DNA of 20,310 nt from DASUFP01 sp036274495 (GTDB lineage Bacteria; Bacteroidota; Bacteroidia; AKYH767-A; OLB10), in contig DASUFP010000066.1 of the NCBI GenBank assembly GCA_036274495.1, positions 1 to 20,310 of the forward strand, in the 5' to 3' direction. Numbering within the stretch: position 1 is the first letter of the stretch; each line of letters starts with the position of its first letter. Below are positions 1 to 8,689 of this stretch, piece after piece. The notes under the pieces are model-generated. The model did no database searches. It worked only from the letters and a program-made list of their open reading frames with translations, and was not told the DNA's origin. A program made the position numbers and the translations under genes.

Positions 1-297
1 GCTGCCATTGTTACAAACAATATTAACAACGAAGAAAGAAGACTGGATGTTACCGGTTTTTTTGTGGCTATCGGGCATGAGCCCAACACCAAAATTTTTC
101 AGGATTGGATCGATACAGATGAAACGGGATACATTGTAACGGTTCCCGGAACTTCCCGCACCAATATCCCCGGTGTTTTCGCCGCCGGCGATGCTCAGGA
201 TCACATATACCGCCAGGCAGTTACGGCTGCAGGCTCAGGGTGTATGGCAGCAATCGATGCCGAGCGCTATCTGTCTGCCCGGCATCATACTGTTTAA
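1..297 (+). CDS. trxB: Thioredoxin reductase, C-terminal part (cut by window start)
   Basis: The reading frame is open from base 1 and ends at TAA 295-297, so the gene starts outside the window and about 98 C-terminal residues remain. They contain the end of the NAD(P)H domain (FFVAIGHEPNT) and the second FAD-binding motif GVFAAGDAQDHIYRQAVTAA, followed by GSGCMAAIDAERYL. This GD motif, which contacts the FAD, with the C-terminal helix, is typical of the low-molecular-weight thioredoxin reductases. These cytoplasmic flavoenzymes pass electrons from NADPH to thioredoxin. The redox-active CxxC is expected upstream and is not visible, so a ferredoxin-NADP reductase-like relative of the same fold is a less likely alternative. 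The gene converges on the Smr-domain gene with only 11 bases between stop codons. Confidence 0.9.
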   Translation, partial: AAIVTNNINNEERRLDVTGFFVAIGHEPNTKIFQDWIDTDETGYIVTVPGTSRTNIPGVFAAGDAQDHIYRQAVTAAGSGCMAAIDAERYLSARHHTV

Positions 298-308
298 AGA
301 GCTCTTTG

Positions 309-1352
309 TTATCTGAACAGTACTTCGGTTGCTCCGCTTCCGAATTTCTGGTAGTCGCCGTCTCTGAAAGCTACTCCCGGATAATTTCGTAATTCATCAC
401 GTATGGTTTTTTTTAAGGTGCCGTTACCAACGCCATGAATCAAAATGAGCCTTTTTATATGCCCTTTCAAAGCCGCATTCATTTCGGAATGAAATTTTTT
501 CAACTGCAATCCGATCATCTCCGAGTTGGACAAGGCCGAAACATCTTTGATCAATTCTTCTATATGCAAATCAACAATCCGCTCCGTAATAAGAATTGAG
601 TCATCTTCAGTATTTTCCCTGCGCTTTTTGCCGGATTGCATTTGTGGTGCCCTTGTGAAACGCTCTTTTAAACCGCTGAATTTTTCTTTTAATAATTCAG
701 CGTCTTCCGGTGCTGTTAATCCTGCTTGAAACAGGGTGAATGACTTTGCAAATGCATACGATCCTTCAGGACCCTTAAGGGACTCCTGGAATCCCGGTGC
801 TAATACGGGAACTTCTTTTCTCACGGGTCCTGTATCACTTAAATTTTCAGTTGCATAAAAGAATCCATTAACTAAAAAACCTGAGATATCTATCAGCTCT
901 TCACGAGTAAATGAGCCTAAAATGACTACACTATTGTTTTCCACGATGCCCCTGTTAATACCTGACTTGGCTTTCTTTTTCAATGCAAAACAACTATAGG
1001 TAAATTCAAATCCCGAGCGATTTGCTATCAATATACAAACCGGTCCGGAACTTACAGCAGCTCCTTCAGCCGGAGCTACAAAGAAAGTCAGATCGCCATC
1101 AGGAACAACGGTCAACAATGTCATACGTGAGACGACAGTTGGGGAGGGAGATACGTTTGACTCAACTTCAGGTTTTGTTGCAGGCATACTTTCAATGACG
1201 ATAAGAACCAGTTCGTTCACCGGAGTAGGTATTTCAAACCCATCTCCAATATCAACCTTAACCAATGCCGAATTGATTACACTGGTAACTATACCGGATT
1301 GTTTTTCATTCAGAAATGATACTTTATCACCTGGTTTTAATAGTGGTTTCAT
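309..1352 (-). CDS. DUF2027 and Smr domain protein
   Basis: A 347-residue soluble protein with no signal peptide or membrane segment. The N-terminus (about 1-52, MKPLLKPGDKVSFLNEKQSG) looks like a small beta-barrel and a Pro/Ser-rich linker follows (about 55-75). The middle (about 78-215) fits the DUF2027 family of Bacteroidota. The C-terminus (about 258-347) is an Smr domain with the DLH motif (VDLHIEEL, 260-267), the HGxGxG signature (IHGVGNGTLK, 305-314) and the closing FGSGATEVLF. Smr domains, known from MutS2, bind or nick branched DNA or RNA. This protein has no MutS ATPase part, so a nucleic-acid role is inferred from the domain only. The start is ATG 1350-1352, 66 bases after the DUF2279 gene, and it is the last gene of the minus-strand block. 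Confidence 0.85.
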   Translation of the reverse strand: MKPLLKPGDKVSFLNEKQSGIVTSVINSALVKVDIGDGFEIPTPVNELVLIVIESMPATKPEVESNVSPSPTVVSRMTLLTVVPDGDLTFFVAPAEGAAVSSGPVCILIANRSGFEFTYSCFALKKKAKSGINRGIVENNSVVILGSFTREELIDISGFLVNGFFYATENLSDTGPVRKEVPVLAPGFQESLKGPEGSYAFAKSFTLFQAGLTAPEDAELLKEKFSGLKERFTRAPQMQSGKKRRENTEDDSILITERIVDLHIEELIKDVSALSNSEMIGLQLKKFHSEMNAALKGHIKRLILIHGVGNGTLKKTIRDELRNYPGVAFRDGDYQKFGSGATEVLFR

Positions 1353-1418
1353 CGTTGATGCATTTCAGATCCTTGAGTTGAAATTTTAAATTCTTACGTC
1401 AATGGAATTAATTACAAA

Positions 1419-2366
1419 TTAAAAGTAGAACCAGTGAAATTTAATCTGATCATTTCCATTGATTTCAAGTGCAGGAGTCGGGAATTTGATACAGCCAATT
1501 ACACCAAAAAAAGTTTTCAGCACTCTATTGTTTGTTTTAAATTTCGAAAGGTCAATGTCAGGCGCAATATAAAATTGCCGGTACCTCTCGAACTCAGGCG
1601 TTCCGGGAATTTCGGTGTCTGACGGATCGGTTCCTGCACGTGTCATACCTTCGGCACCGTATCCGATTGCGATATTCAGCCACTTTGGAAACCTGCTTTC
1701 TCCTGGTAAAAAGGAATAAATATTTGCCGAAGCCCAATAGGTTTGCCCATTGTAATCTTTTATAAGTGTTTCCGGAAAACCATCGCCAAGTATTTGAGGA
1801 TTATAATCTGAATAATCGGTAGGGTGCCACGAAAACCTGATTTTGATGCGCTGTTCTTTCCAGGCCAGCTCTTGTCCTACAGCCAGAGCCGAACCGGTAG
1901 TGTTTGCTATCATATCTCCCCACGAAAAGCCCCATTCCGATGAAAATCCATCAAACACTTCTATGGTTGTAAGAAATGCCAGTCCGCTGGCACCACCAAT
2001 CCAGGTCGCTTTTTTTTCATTCATACCGGTCCACTGAAAGAGGTTGATTCCCCAGTTACTCAGATAATATGCCGATCCAAAATGACCGGCCTTGTCCATC
2101 TGAAGCCATTCATCGTTATCGTTAAAGGTATGAAACGAAGAAGAGGGGTAGTCTTTGTACCAAAGCGAATACAATCCAATCATTGATACAGCATATGCTG
2201 AACCAAGGCCAATGGCGACGCCTCTTACCCGTTGCGGGATTTGTTCAGGAGCCCTGTCCCAAAACCCTATTGAATCCTGGCTGTATGCGGGATGCAGTAA
2301 AATGATCAGCCATGCAAAAAAAACAAGGCAGTATTTAAGGGCCGGAAAACTTTTACCTTTAATCAA
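1419..2366 (-). CDS. DUF2279 family exported protein
   Basis: A 315-residue protein with a hydrophobic N-terminus (about 10-29, ending HPAYSQ) that looks like a signal peptide. The core (about 85-165) carries the DUF2279 pattern: MDKAGHFGSAYYLS (90-103), then EVFDGFSSEWGFSWGDMIANTTG (136-158). The spaced D-K-x-x-H, E-x-F-D and G-D-x-x-A-N residues in hydrophobic helices recall VanZ-like or small membrane enzymes. The C-terminal 120 residues look beta-rich. Function is not known, and an envelope location is inferred. The frame has no ATG near its beginning. The likely start is TTG at 2364-2366, because an in-frame TGA lies two codons upstream and no Met precedes residue 62. It is 85 bases from the phosphohexomutase gene. 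Confidence 0.78.
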   Translation of the reverse strand: MIKGKSFPALKYCLVFFAWLIILLHPAYSQDSIGFWDRAPEQIPQRVRGVAIGLGSAYAVSMIGLYSLWYKDYPSSSFHTFNDNDEWLQMDKAGHFGSAYYLSNWGINLFQWTGMNEKKATWIGGASGLAFLTTIEVFDGFSSEWGFSWGDMIANTTGSALAVGQELAWKEQRIKIRFSWHPTDYSDYNPQILGDGFPETLIKDYNGQTYWASANIYSFLPGESRFPKWLNIAIGYGAEGMTRAGTDPSDTEIPGTPEFERYRQFYIAPDIDLSKFKTNNRVLKTFFGVIGCIKFPTPALEINGNDQIKFHWFYF

Positions 2367-2451
2367 ATTTCAAGTAATATAAAATTAAACTACCGGCTCA
2401 GTTTATAAACAGCATTTCAATGGTCCGAAAAAATTTCGGTCAGTTAAGCGC

Positions 2452-3855
2452 TTATGAACCTAAAAGAGTTTTTTTACCCTCTTCAAGAATATCAAATGCA
2501 GCTTCTCTTGAGTTTGATTCGGCATACGTTCTCAAAACAGGTTCCGTTCCACTTGCTCTTATCATAAGCCAGTCGCCATTTTCGAAAAAGTATTTATAAC
2601 CATCCATATCCTCAACACGGCTCACCTTGTACTTACCGAACGATTTATAATTGCCGGTTTGGCAATTTGCCAGAACTTTTTGTTTTACTTCTTCTTTGAT
2701 ATGTAAATCGTTTCTTTCGAACGAGAAGGGACCTGTTATGGCATAAACTTCGTCAATCAGTTCATTGAGTGTTTTACCTGATTTGGCCATAAACTCCCAG
2801 AGCACAAGTCCCATCCAGATTCCATCTCTTTCCGGAATATGACCTTTGATGGCAATACCACCTGATTCTTCGCCTCCAACCAGCACATCTTCATTAATCA
2901 TTATCTCAGCAATATACTTGAATCCTATTTTTACAACTTCATAAGGTAATCCATAATGCTGACAGAGAATTTTTACCCGTGGCGTAGCACTAAAGGCGAC
3001 ACAAACTTTTCCTTTCATGCCTTTGTACTTTACCAGGTAATGAATCAGCAATAAAATAATATGATGAGAGTCTACAAAATTACCCTCAGAATCATAAAAG
3101 CCCAGCCTGTCGGCGTCACCATCAGTTACCAAGCCGCTATCTATATTTCCAGAAATACGGATGAGGTCTGAAAATTCTTTGAGATTTTTATGAATCGGCT
3201 CGGGAGCCTGTCCCATAAATGAGGGATTGTATTCGCAATGCAAAAAAGTGATGTCAGGCAACAGACGACGCATCACATTTTGACCCGCTCCATACATTGC
3301 ATCATAAGCAAGTTGCAGTCCTGAGTCCCTGATAGCTTGTAAATCAAAGTTTTTTTCCACATGCTCACAGTACATTGTCTCAAGATCGGAGTAATGAAGC
3401 AGTCCCTCTTTGGTAAATCCTTCCAGCGATAATTTATCAGTATCGATTTCAGATGCCGGTTTAATTATGGACTCAATTTCAGCAACCATAGAGGGTAACA
3501 GTGGTCCGCCGTAAGGCCCTTTTAGTTTATAGCCATTATAATCGGGAGGATTGTGACTTGCGGTAATAATGATTCCGAGGTCGCATTTTAAGGTTACAGC
3601 ACCAAAAGAAATCATCGGTGTGCTGACAAAACCTTTTGCCAAAAAAGTTTTGATCCCTTTTGCACACATCACCTTGGCAACAGTTTCAGCAAAAAGTTCT
3701 CCACCAAAACGACAGTCATGACCTATTACAACCTGTGCATTTTTATTTCGGTCAACAAGCCAGTTGGCCGTAGCTTCTGCGACACGTGTAACATTTTCAA
3801 CTGTAAAATCTTTTGCAATGATGGCTCTCCAACCATCGGTACCAAATTTAATCAT
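2452..3855 (-). CDS. Phosphoglucomutase/phosphomannomutase family protein
   Basis: A 467-residue alpha-D-phosphohexomutase, full length for the family and cytoplasmic. The signature elements appear in order: the start MIKFGTDGWRAI, the phosphoserine loop ITASHNPPDYNGYK with catalytic Ser100, the metal loop TDGDADR with Asp245, Asp247 and Asp249, the sugar-specificity loop GGEESGG (327-333), and the phosphate-binding loop RASGTEP (433-439). The enzyme moves phosphate between C1 and C6 (or C1 and C-2-amino sugars) of a hexose phosphate. The specificity loop GEESGG fits glucose/mannose phosphates rather than the phosphoglucosamine mutase GlmM, but the exact substrate cannot be settled from sequence. 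The start is ATG 3853-3855. It lies 66 bases after the exported hypothetical gene and could be cotranscribed with it. Confidence 0.92.
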   Translation of the reverse strand: MIKFGTDGWRAIIAKDFTVENVTRVAEATANWLVDRNKNAQVVIGHDCRFGGELFAETVAKVMCAKGIKTFLAKGFVSTPMISFGAVTLKCDLGIIITASHNPPDYNGYKLKGPYGGPLLPSMVAEIESIIKPASEIDTDKLSLEGFTKEGLLHYSDLETMYCEHVEKNFDLQAIRDSGLQLAYDAMYGAGQNVMRRLLPDITFLHCEYNPSFMGQAPEPIHKNLKEFSDLIRISGNIDSGLVTDGDADRLGFYDSEGNFVDSHHIILLLIHYLVKYKGMKGKVCVAFSATPRVKILCQHYGLPYEVVKIGFKYIAEIMINEDVLVGGEESGGIAIKGHIPERDGIWMGLVLWEFMAKSGKTLNELIDEVYAITGPFSFERNDLHIKEEVKQKVLANCQTGNYKSFGKYKVSRVEDMDGYKYFFENGDWLMIRASGTEPVLRTYAESNSREAAFDILEEGKKTLLGS

Positions 3856-3921
3856 GATTGCTGTCTGTTCCTTAAAGTAATTTTTATGATTGATAATGTT
3901 AAAACAGGAATCGGCTGTTTG

Positions 3922-5019
3922 TTAAAAGCCAAGAACGTACTCAATCACCCTGTTCCATTCGGCATTTAACAATGCTCTTTGATATATATATGAATCCTGG
4001 CGTCGAATTTCCTGTGCGTTAATTTTTGTTATTATATAATTGTAATTGCGTGCGGCAAAGAGATCAGAAAGCGGACGATCGGCGATTGAAATATTCAAAT
4101 TGGCAAACTCTTGTGCCGAAAGTGTTTTCAGAGCGGAATCATTCACATAAATGGTTATTGATCGTGTTTCAATTTTCAATTCACCGGCAAGTTTTCTCCA
4201 CATTTCATTTACTTCGACTCTTGTTACCTTTAACTTGTTTTTTTGCAGGTATGAGGTAATTTTATCACCTCCCATATTGTAAAACTCCTCTTCGTTTTGT
4301 GTCAGGTAATTTTCTATTGCCTTTACAATCATTTTGCTTGTGTCGGCCTTAGGATCGCTGACTTCCATATACGTGTCAATTATGGAACTCACGAATTTAT
4401 CGGGCGGGTAATAACCAAGCAGAGTGCTGTTAAAAGGCAACCCCCTGACATACGTTTTGAGGATATCGTCTGATTCGCCTTGTGATTTTATTTGTTGCCC
4501 GTTAAACTGGACAATGTTAAAGGCATATTTTTTACCAAGAACATAAGTAGTATAGGTTGAATTATAAATGCCGTTAGCATTGGTATTGATCCGTTTACTC
4601 AGCAATAATTTTTCAATATCCTGGTAGTTGACATATCCAAAAGAAACATCACCTGTTTCGCTTCTGTGGGTGAATGAGAATCCCAGGGTTTTCGTACTGA
4701 TTTCCTTTTTACCCGTTTCCCATGTCTCGTAAATAAACAAGGTTTCGATTCCCTTAAATCCAACCCCTGAATTTTTTTCAATTTCCAACAGAGTCGACGG
4801 TGATATCCTGATTTCCATGGAACGGGAGTCCCACAAGGTTACCTTGTTGTCCATTATTTCATTGTAAATCAACTCAGTAAGCTCTTCTACAAAATTGCAG
4901 CCACTCGTATCCGATTGCACAGAGCTTCGAAGCATCAGCATCACAGGTACCGGATCGGCTGTTACCGTGTGACCGGAAAATGCCCCTAAAACTATCAAAA
5001 TCAGGAGGAAACGCTTCAT
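3922..5019 (-). CDS. Exported protein of unknown function
   Basis: I do not recognise this 365-residue protein. It opens with a clear signal peptide (MKRFLLILIVLGAFSGHTVTA, cleavage near residue 21), so it is probably periplasmic or surface-bound, and it has no lipobox. Residues about 45-130 alternate charged and hydrophobic segments, with ELTELIYNEIMDNKVTLWDS followed by an aromatic stretch LFIYETWETGKK. Residues 245-350 are mostly helical and charged. The pattern of a helix, a 'D-N-K-V-T-L-W-D' turn and a later YETW segment recalls GldN-type proteins of type IX secretion only very loosely. There is a single Cys (GCNF, about residue 41) and no metal or catalytic motif. The start is ATG 5017-5019, 56 bases after mltG and 66 before the phosphohexomutase gene. 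Confidence 0.75.
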   Translation of the reverse strand: MKRFLLILIVLGAFSGHTVTADPVPVMLMLRSSVQSDTSGCNFVEELTELIYNEIMDNKVTLWDSRSMEIRISPSTLLEIEKNSGVGFKGIETLFIYETWETGKKEISTKTLGFSFTHRSETGDVSFGYVNYQDIEKLLLSKRINTNANGIYNSTYTTYVLGKKYAFNIVQFNGQQIKSQGESDDILKTYVRGLPFNSTLLGYYPPDKFVSSIIDTYMEVSDPKADTSKMIVKAIENYLTQNEEEFYNMGGDKITSYLQKNKLKVTRVEVNEMWRKLAGELKIETRSITIYVNDSALKTLSAQEFANLNISIADRPLSDLFAARNYNYIITKINAQEIRRQDSYIYQRALLNAEWNRVIEYVLGF

Positions 5020-5075
5020 AATGGGGGGGATCCTTTTCGGCTCGTAAAAATAGGTATTTGAAGCGAATACGATGA

Positions 5076-6140
5076 TCAGGACCTGATGTTACGCCGGTTC
5101 AGCTCTTTCTGGAATTTCCTGGCATTTGCCAGATGTTCGTTATAGGTGGTTGCAAAGTTGTGATACCCTGAAAAATCTTCCCGTGCACAGAAAAACATAT
5201 AATTGTGTTTCCGGTAGTTAAGCACAGCCTCAACAGAACTGATCGCGGGAAGGCATATGGGTCCGGGAGGCAATCCGGCATACATGTAAGTGTTATAAGG
5301 AGAGTCTATTTCTTTGTGTACATTCAATACGCGGTTTATCGCGAAATCACCCGCTGCATATACCAGGGTCGGATCTGCCTCCAGTTTCCATCCTTTCCGG
5401 TACCTGTTGATGTAAACACCGGCAATAATGGGCTTTTCATCGTTCCTTCTGGTTTCCTGTTCAACAATTGACGCAAGTATGGTTACTTCAGTCTGACTCA
5501 GTTCAGCCTGTTTGGCCTTCTCTTGTCTTGCAGGTGTCCAGAACGCTTTGTATTCAGCAGCCATCCTTTTGAAGAACCCGGTTGCAGAGGTGTTCCAGTA
5601 AAATTCGTAAGTGTTAGGAATAAAAAAGGCGAGGGCGGTCTCAGGAGTGAAACCATAACTCCTCATAAAATCAGGATCTTTCAACAACTTATTTATGGAC
5701 ACCGAATCAGCTTCAAGTTGTCTTCCCACAGCACCTGCCAACTGGGCTGGAGTGCGAATGTGTTCAATTACCACTTTAACCGGTGATTGCTCACCGCTCC
5801 TGAGCAGTGTAACCAATTGCTTGTTGTTCATATTGCGTCTGATCAGATAGCGGCCGGGTTTTACATGGTTTTTATATCCCATCCTTTCAGCAACCCATTC
5901 AAATGATGCGGAATTTCGAAGCACCTCCTCTTCATTCAACAGTTGCATTAATCTGCTGAAATCGGTCCCGGTTGGTATATAAATGTATTTTTCTTTACCA
6001 ACCCATGTAGAGATATTCGGGTCGTATACCTTTTTGTAAAAGTCATATCCCACCACCACTAAAGAAAGAACAACAATAATTATAACAGACAACAGAATCC
6101 GTTTAGCTTTCGACTTTCCGGATTTTTTCTTCTTTTTCAT
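5076..6140 (-). CDS. mltG: Endolytic murein transglycosylase MltG
   Basis: A 354-residue YceG/MltG family protein. A Lys-rich cytoplasmic tail (1-13) precedes one membrane helix (about 14-31), then a LysM-like region (about 50-115, IPTGTDFSRLMQLLNEE) and the catalytic domain (about 160-350). The active-site segment is ILASIVEQETRRNDEKPIIA with Glu227 at the position of the known catalytic glutamate, followed by VYINRYRKGWKLEADPTLVYA and AGLPPGPICLPAISSVEA, both diagnostic. MltG cuts nascent glycan strands at the inner membrane to release them from synthesis. The ATG (6138-6140) overlaps the TGA of the upstream cytochrome gene by 4 bases (ATGA), which suggests translational coupling. Length is normal for the family. 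Confidence 0.95.
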   Translation of the reverse strand: MKKKKKSGKSKAKRILLSVIIIVVLSLVVVGYDFYKKVYDPNISTWVGKEKYIYIPTGTDFSRLMQLLNEEEVLRNSASFEWVAERMGYKNHVKPGRYLIRRNMNNKQLVTLLRSGEQSPVKVVIEHIRTPAQLAGAVGRQLEADSVSINKLLKDPDFMRSYGFTPETALAFFIPNTYEFYWNTSATGFFKRMAAEYKAFWTPARQEKAKQAELSQTEVTILASIVEQETRRNDEKPIIAGVYINRYRKGWKLEADPTLVYAAGDFAINRVLNVHKEIDSPYNTYMYAGLPPGPICLPAISSVEAVLNYRKHNYMFFCAREDFSGYHNFATTYNEHLANARKFQKELNRRNIRS

Positions 6141-8125
6141 TTTGTTTTTTGAGCAAGAATGGTAACGAGTTGTTGGGCTTGTTTATTACCCGGCTCTTTC
6201 ATAAGTATTTGTTTCAGCAGTTTGCCGGCTTCAGTTGTTTTGCCTGTTGCAATAAGCAGCCCGGTTTTATTAAGCATTGCCTGAACATAATCAGGGTCCA
6301 GTTGTAAAGCCCTGTCATAATAGGCGGCTATTCCTGATGTGTCACGGGTGTAGGCAAGGGAGATATAGCCCAAATTGCTTGCTATGGCAGCGTTTTCAGG
6401 ATACTCCTTATCTGCAGCCGAAAGCACAGCTCTGGCTTCTGAAGGCTTACCGGAATTAAACAAGGCCGTTGCATATTTGTTTGAAAAATCGCTATACATA
6501 GGGGCAAGCTCCCAGGCTTTTTTAAAATACTGCAACGACTTGTCACTGTTGCCGCTATTTTGATAGGATTGCGCAATACGGTAGGCTGTCCAGGCATCTT
6601 TATTATCGTAACTCTGAATATCCGACTGCTCATTTAAGGGTACTGATTCGGCATAATGAATTACTTTTTCTGGCTTATTTTCAAGATAGGCCAGTCGGAC
6701 CAGATCATCAAAATGCATCTTTATTTCAGCAGCGGTCGCATCCGGAAAATAGGTATGAGCCGAATCAAGAACTTCTGTTCCGAAATTAAATTTTTCAAAG
6801 TAATTTAAAAATGCTCTGCCCTTTGCAACTGCGGGTGGGTTGGTGTTATTGATACAGGCTATCCCCATAAAAACTCTTTTGCCGGTATCAGCTGCTGCTG
6901 CCACCGGAATCATAATCCTGTGATCATGAACACTGACATGAGGAATATCGGTAGCGCCTGATTTTTTCATATGACAGGATACACAATCGTTTTTAGAAAG
7001 CTCCCGTATTTCAGGCTTTTCAGTACAGCTGTTCTCCGGTTTATGACAGTTGTTGCAGGCGTTGTTAAATACCGCATTTCCTGTTTCTTTAACACTCACA
7101 TGCGGGTTGTGACACGTGACACATGTCAGGGCATTCCGGTAAGGTTTTAATGCAGGTACTTTTTCATTGCCGATGTGCTTCATTGTTTCAATGTAGCACT
7201 TACTCATTTTAAGACGTTCGGCATGTGAAGCCATTATGTGTTCGTTTTCCCGTCCTTCAAATACCGGCATAAACACATTCATAACCGAACTGAGTTCCAT
7301 CCCCGGGCGGAAATCAAAAAATGACTTTCCGTCGTTCAATACAGCATTTCCCTGGATGTGACATCGTTGACATATATCAAACTGTAAATTGATTGCAAGT
7401 TTTGCGGGGTTAACTATTGAATAATCGATTTGGGTGGTGATGTCAACAATTTTTCCGGCCCGCTTATCGGAAACATGTTTCTCACCGGGTCCATGACAAC
7501 GTTCACAATTAATTCCATTGTCGACAAATTCAAATTTATTTTCCGATCCTTTAACGAATTTAGGATATGAGTTATGGCAGGTCATACATTCAAGTCCGAT
7601 CATTCTGTTGAATCGTGTATTGTTACCGTTTTCGAACCCGGGAGGTAAGTCCCATTGTTTTTTCTGTGTATAAAATGTTAGTGGTGCCTGATGCAGGTAA
7701 CCTCCGGTATTAATAATGTGTGAATTGGTATGCTGACCCGAACCAACAATGTATGAGATGGTTTCAACCCGGTTGTGGATCGTATCTTTTCCAAGAAGTC
7801 TGAATTCGCGTATTTTTAAACTGTCCTTTTCCCAAAATGCAAGATAATAGAGGTTCTTAAAGGAGTCGTAAACCGGTTTCTGATGGTTGAAAAGTGCTGC
7901 GCTTTTTTGCCGGGATGCATGTGCAAACGACTGCCCCATGCCGGTCCGGATGAATGAATCATATATAGAGCTGTGACATTCTCTGCAGGTGTTTATTCCC
8001 ACATAACCGGTGCTATCGGAAAGTGATGCATATGATTCCGCTTTTTTTTCGACAGGTCCGCTGCATCTGATGGCACTCAGGCTGATGAGTGCTGCCAGAA
8101 TTCCGGTCAGTAAAAATTTATTCAT
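6137..8125 (-). CDS. Seven-haem cytochrome c with TPR domain, probable lipoprotein
   Basis: A 662-residue protein with two halves. The N-terminal half has seven CxxCH haem c sites, with haem-ligating His at residues 51, 184, 211, 256, 339, 361 and 385 (CRECH, CMTCH, CERCH, CQRCH, CVTCH, CNNCH, CVSCH). Several further His residues could serve as distal ligands. The C-terminal part (about 505-655) holds TPR-like helices, for example QYFKKAWELAPMYSDFSNKYATAL and YYDRALQLDPDYVQAM. A signal peptide precedes Cys21 (SLSAIRCSG). The Arg before Cys makes an atypical lipobox, but a lipoprotein is plausible. It resembles the NapC/cytochrome c554-type multihaem TPR proteins seen in environmental Bacteroidota and Acidobacteria. 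The electron donor, acceptor or catalytic role is unknown. It lies 27 bases after the GNAT gene. Confidence 0.88.
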   Translation of the reverse strand: MNKFLLTGILAALISLSAIRCSGPVEKKAESYASLSDSTGYVGINTCRECHSSIYDSFIRTGMGQSFAHASRQKSAALFNHQKPVYDSFKNLYYLAFWEKDSLKIREFRLLGKDTIHNRVETISYIVGSGQHTNSHIINTGGYLHQAPLTFYTQKKQWDLPPGFENGNNTRFNRMIGLECMTCHNSYPKFVKGSENKFEFVDNGINCERCHGPGEKHVSDKRAGKIVDITTQIDYSIVNPAKLAINLQFDICQRCHIQGNAVLNDGKSFFDFRPGMELSSVMNVFMPVFEGRENEHIMASHAERLKMSKCYIETMKHIGNEKVPALKPYRNALTCVTCHNPHVSVKETGNAVFNNACNNCHKPENSCTEKPEIRELSKNDCVSCHMKKSGATDIPHVSVHDHRIMIPVAAAADTGKRVFMGIACINNTNPPAVAKGRAFLNYFEKFNFGTEVLDSAHTYFPDATAAEIKMHFDDLVRLAYLENKPEKVIHYAESVPLNEQSDIQSYDNKDAWTAYRIAQSYQNSGNSDKSLQYFKKAWELAPMYSDFSNKYATALFNSGKPSEARAVLSAADKEYPENAAIASNLGYISLAYTRDTSGIAAYYDRALQLDPDYVQAMLNKTGLLIATGKTTEAGKLLKQILMKEPGNKQAQQLVTILAQKTK

Positions 8126-8152
8126 GAAAATAAGCTACGAAACTAATCACCC

Positions 8153-8689
8153 TCACAAATCGTTGACCTTTTGCATAAGAAATACATTTACCCAATTTCC
8201 ATTCTGAAGTGTCCAATCCTGCAGTTCACCTGAAAGAGAAAATCCCGCTGAAGAAAACAAACGTATGCTTGCTTCGTTGTTTACATGAACATGGCAAAAT
8301 AGCTGGTGCAGGTTCAGAATTCTAAATGCATAATCAGAAAGAAGATTGAGCGCTTCAAGTCCGAATCCTTTTCTTCTGCTCTCTTTATCTCCGATAAGTA
8401 TCCCGACTCCCGCGCGCATATTGGCCGGATCAAATTCATACAGATCAATATAACCAATTGTTACCGGGTTGTTTTTTTTAGTTGTTTTCTCATCAATAGC
8501 GAGACGGAGTTGTCGAGTTGTAAAAATGTCCTGATTGGCAGATTTTACAAACTGTTCCATAGTATAACGGGCAAACGGAGTCAGTGTTCCGCTGACTTCC
8601 CAAATGGTGGTATCATTTTCCCACTCATACATCAGGTCAATATCTGCCGGCTCCAGGGCTCTTAATGATATTTTTTTGCCATTAATCAT
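8153..8689 (-). CDS. GNAT family N-acetyltransferase (RimL/SpeG-like)
   Basis: A 178-residue GNAT-fold protein of usual length for the RimJ/RimL/SpeG branch. It starts ISLRALEPADIDLMYEWEND, a typical opening for this branch. The acetyl-CoA pyrophosphate loop is RRKGFG (after GILIGDKES), followed by the helix EALNLLSDYAF and the motif B region LHQLFCHVHVNNEASIRLFSSAGF with its conserved Asn and Phe-x-x-x-GF pattern. It should transfer an acetyl group from acetyl-CoA to an amine, but the substrate (protein N-terminus, polyamine or other) cannot be told. The start ATG (8687-8689) overlaps the dapF stop by 4 bases, so the two genes are probably coupled. It is cytoplasmic. Confidence 0.9.
   Translation of the reverse strand: MINGKKISLRALEPADIDLMYEWENDTTIWEVSGTLTPFARYTMEQFVKSANQDIFTTRQLRLAIDEKTTKKNNPVTIGYIDLYEFDPANMRAGVGILIGDKESRRKGFGLEALNLLSDYAFRILNLHQLFCHVHVNNEASIRLFSSAGFSLSGELQDWTLQNGNWVNVFLMQKVNDL

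Noticed and set aside
296..307. A 12-base palindrome AAAGAGCTCTTT at the convergent ends of trxB and the Smr gene, considered as a terminator.
   Set aside because: There is no loop, so only a 4-base stem could form, and no T run follows.
2425..2439. The inverted repeat CCGAAA / TTTCGG between the phosphohexomutase and DUF2279 genes, considered as a terminator.
   Set aside because: The stem is A+T-rich and 6 bases long, and no T run follows on the minus strand.
5075..5087. The palindrome ATCAGG-A-CCTGAT over the mltG stop codon.
   Set aside because: A one-base centre cannot form a hairpin loop, and most of it is coding sequence. Chance is likely.
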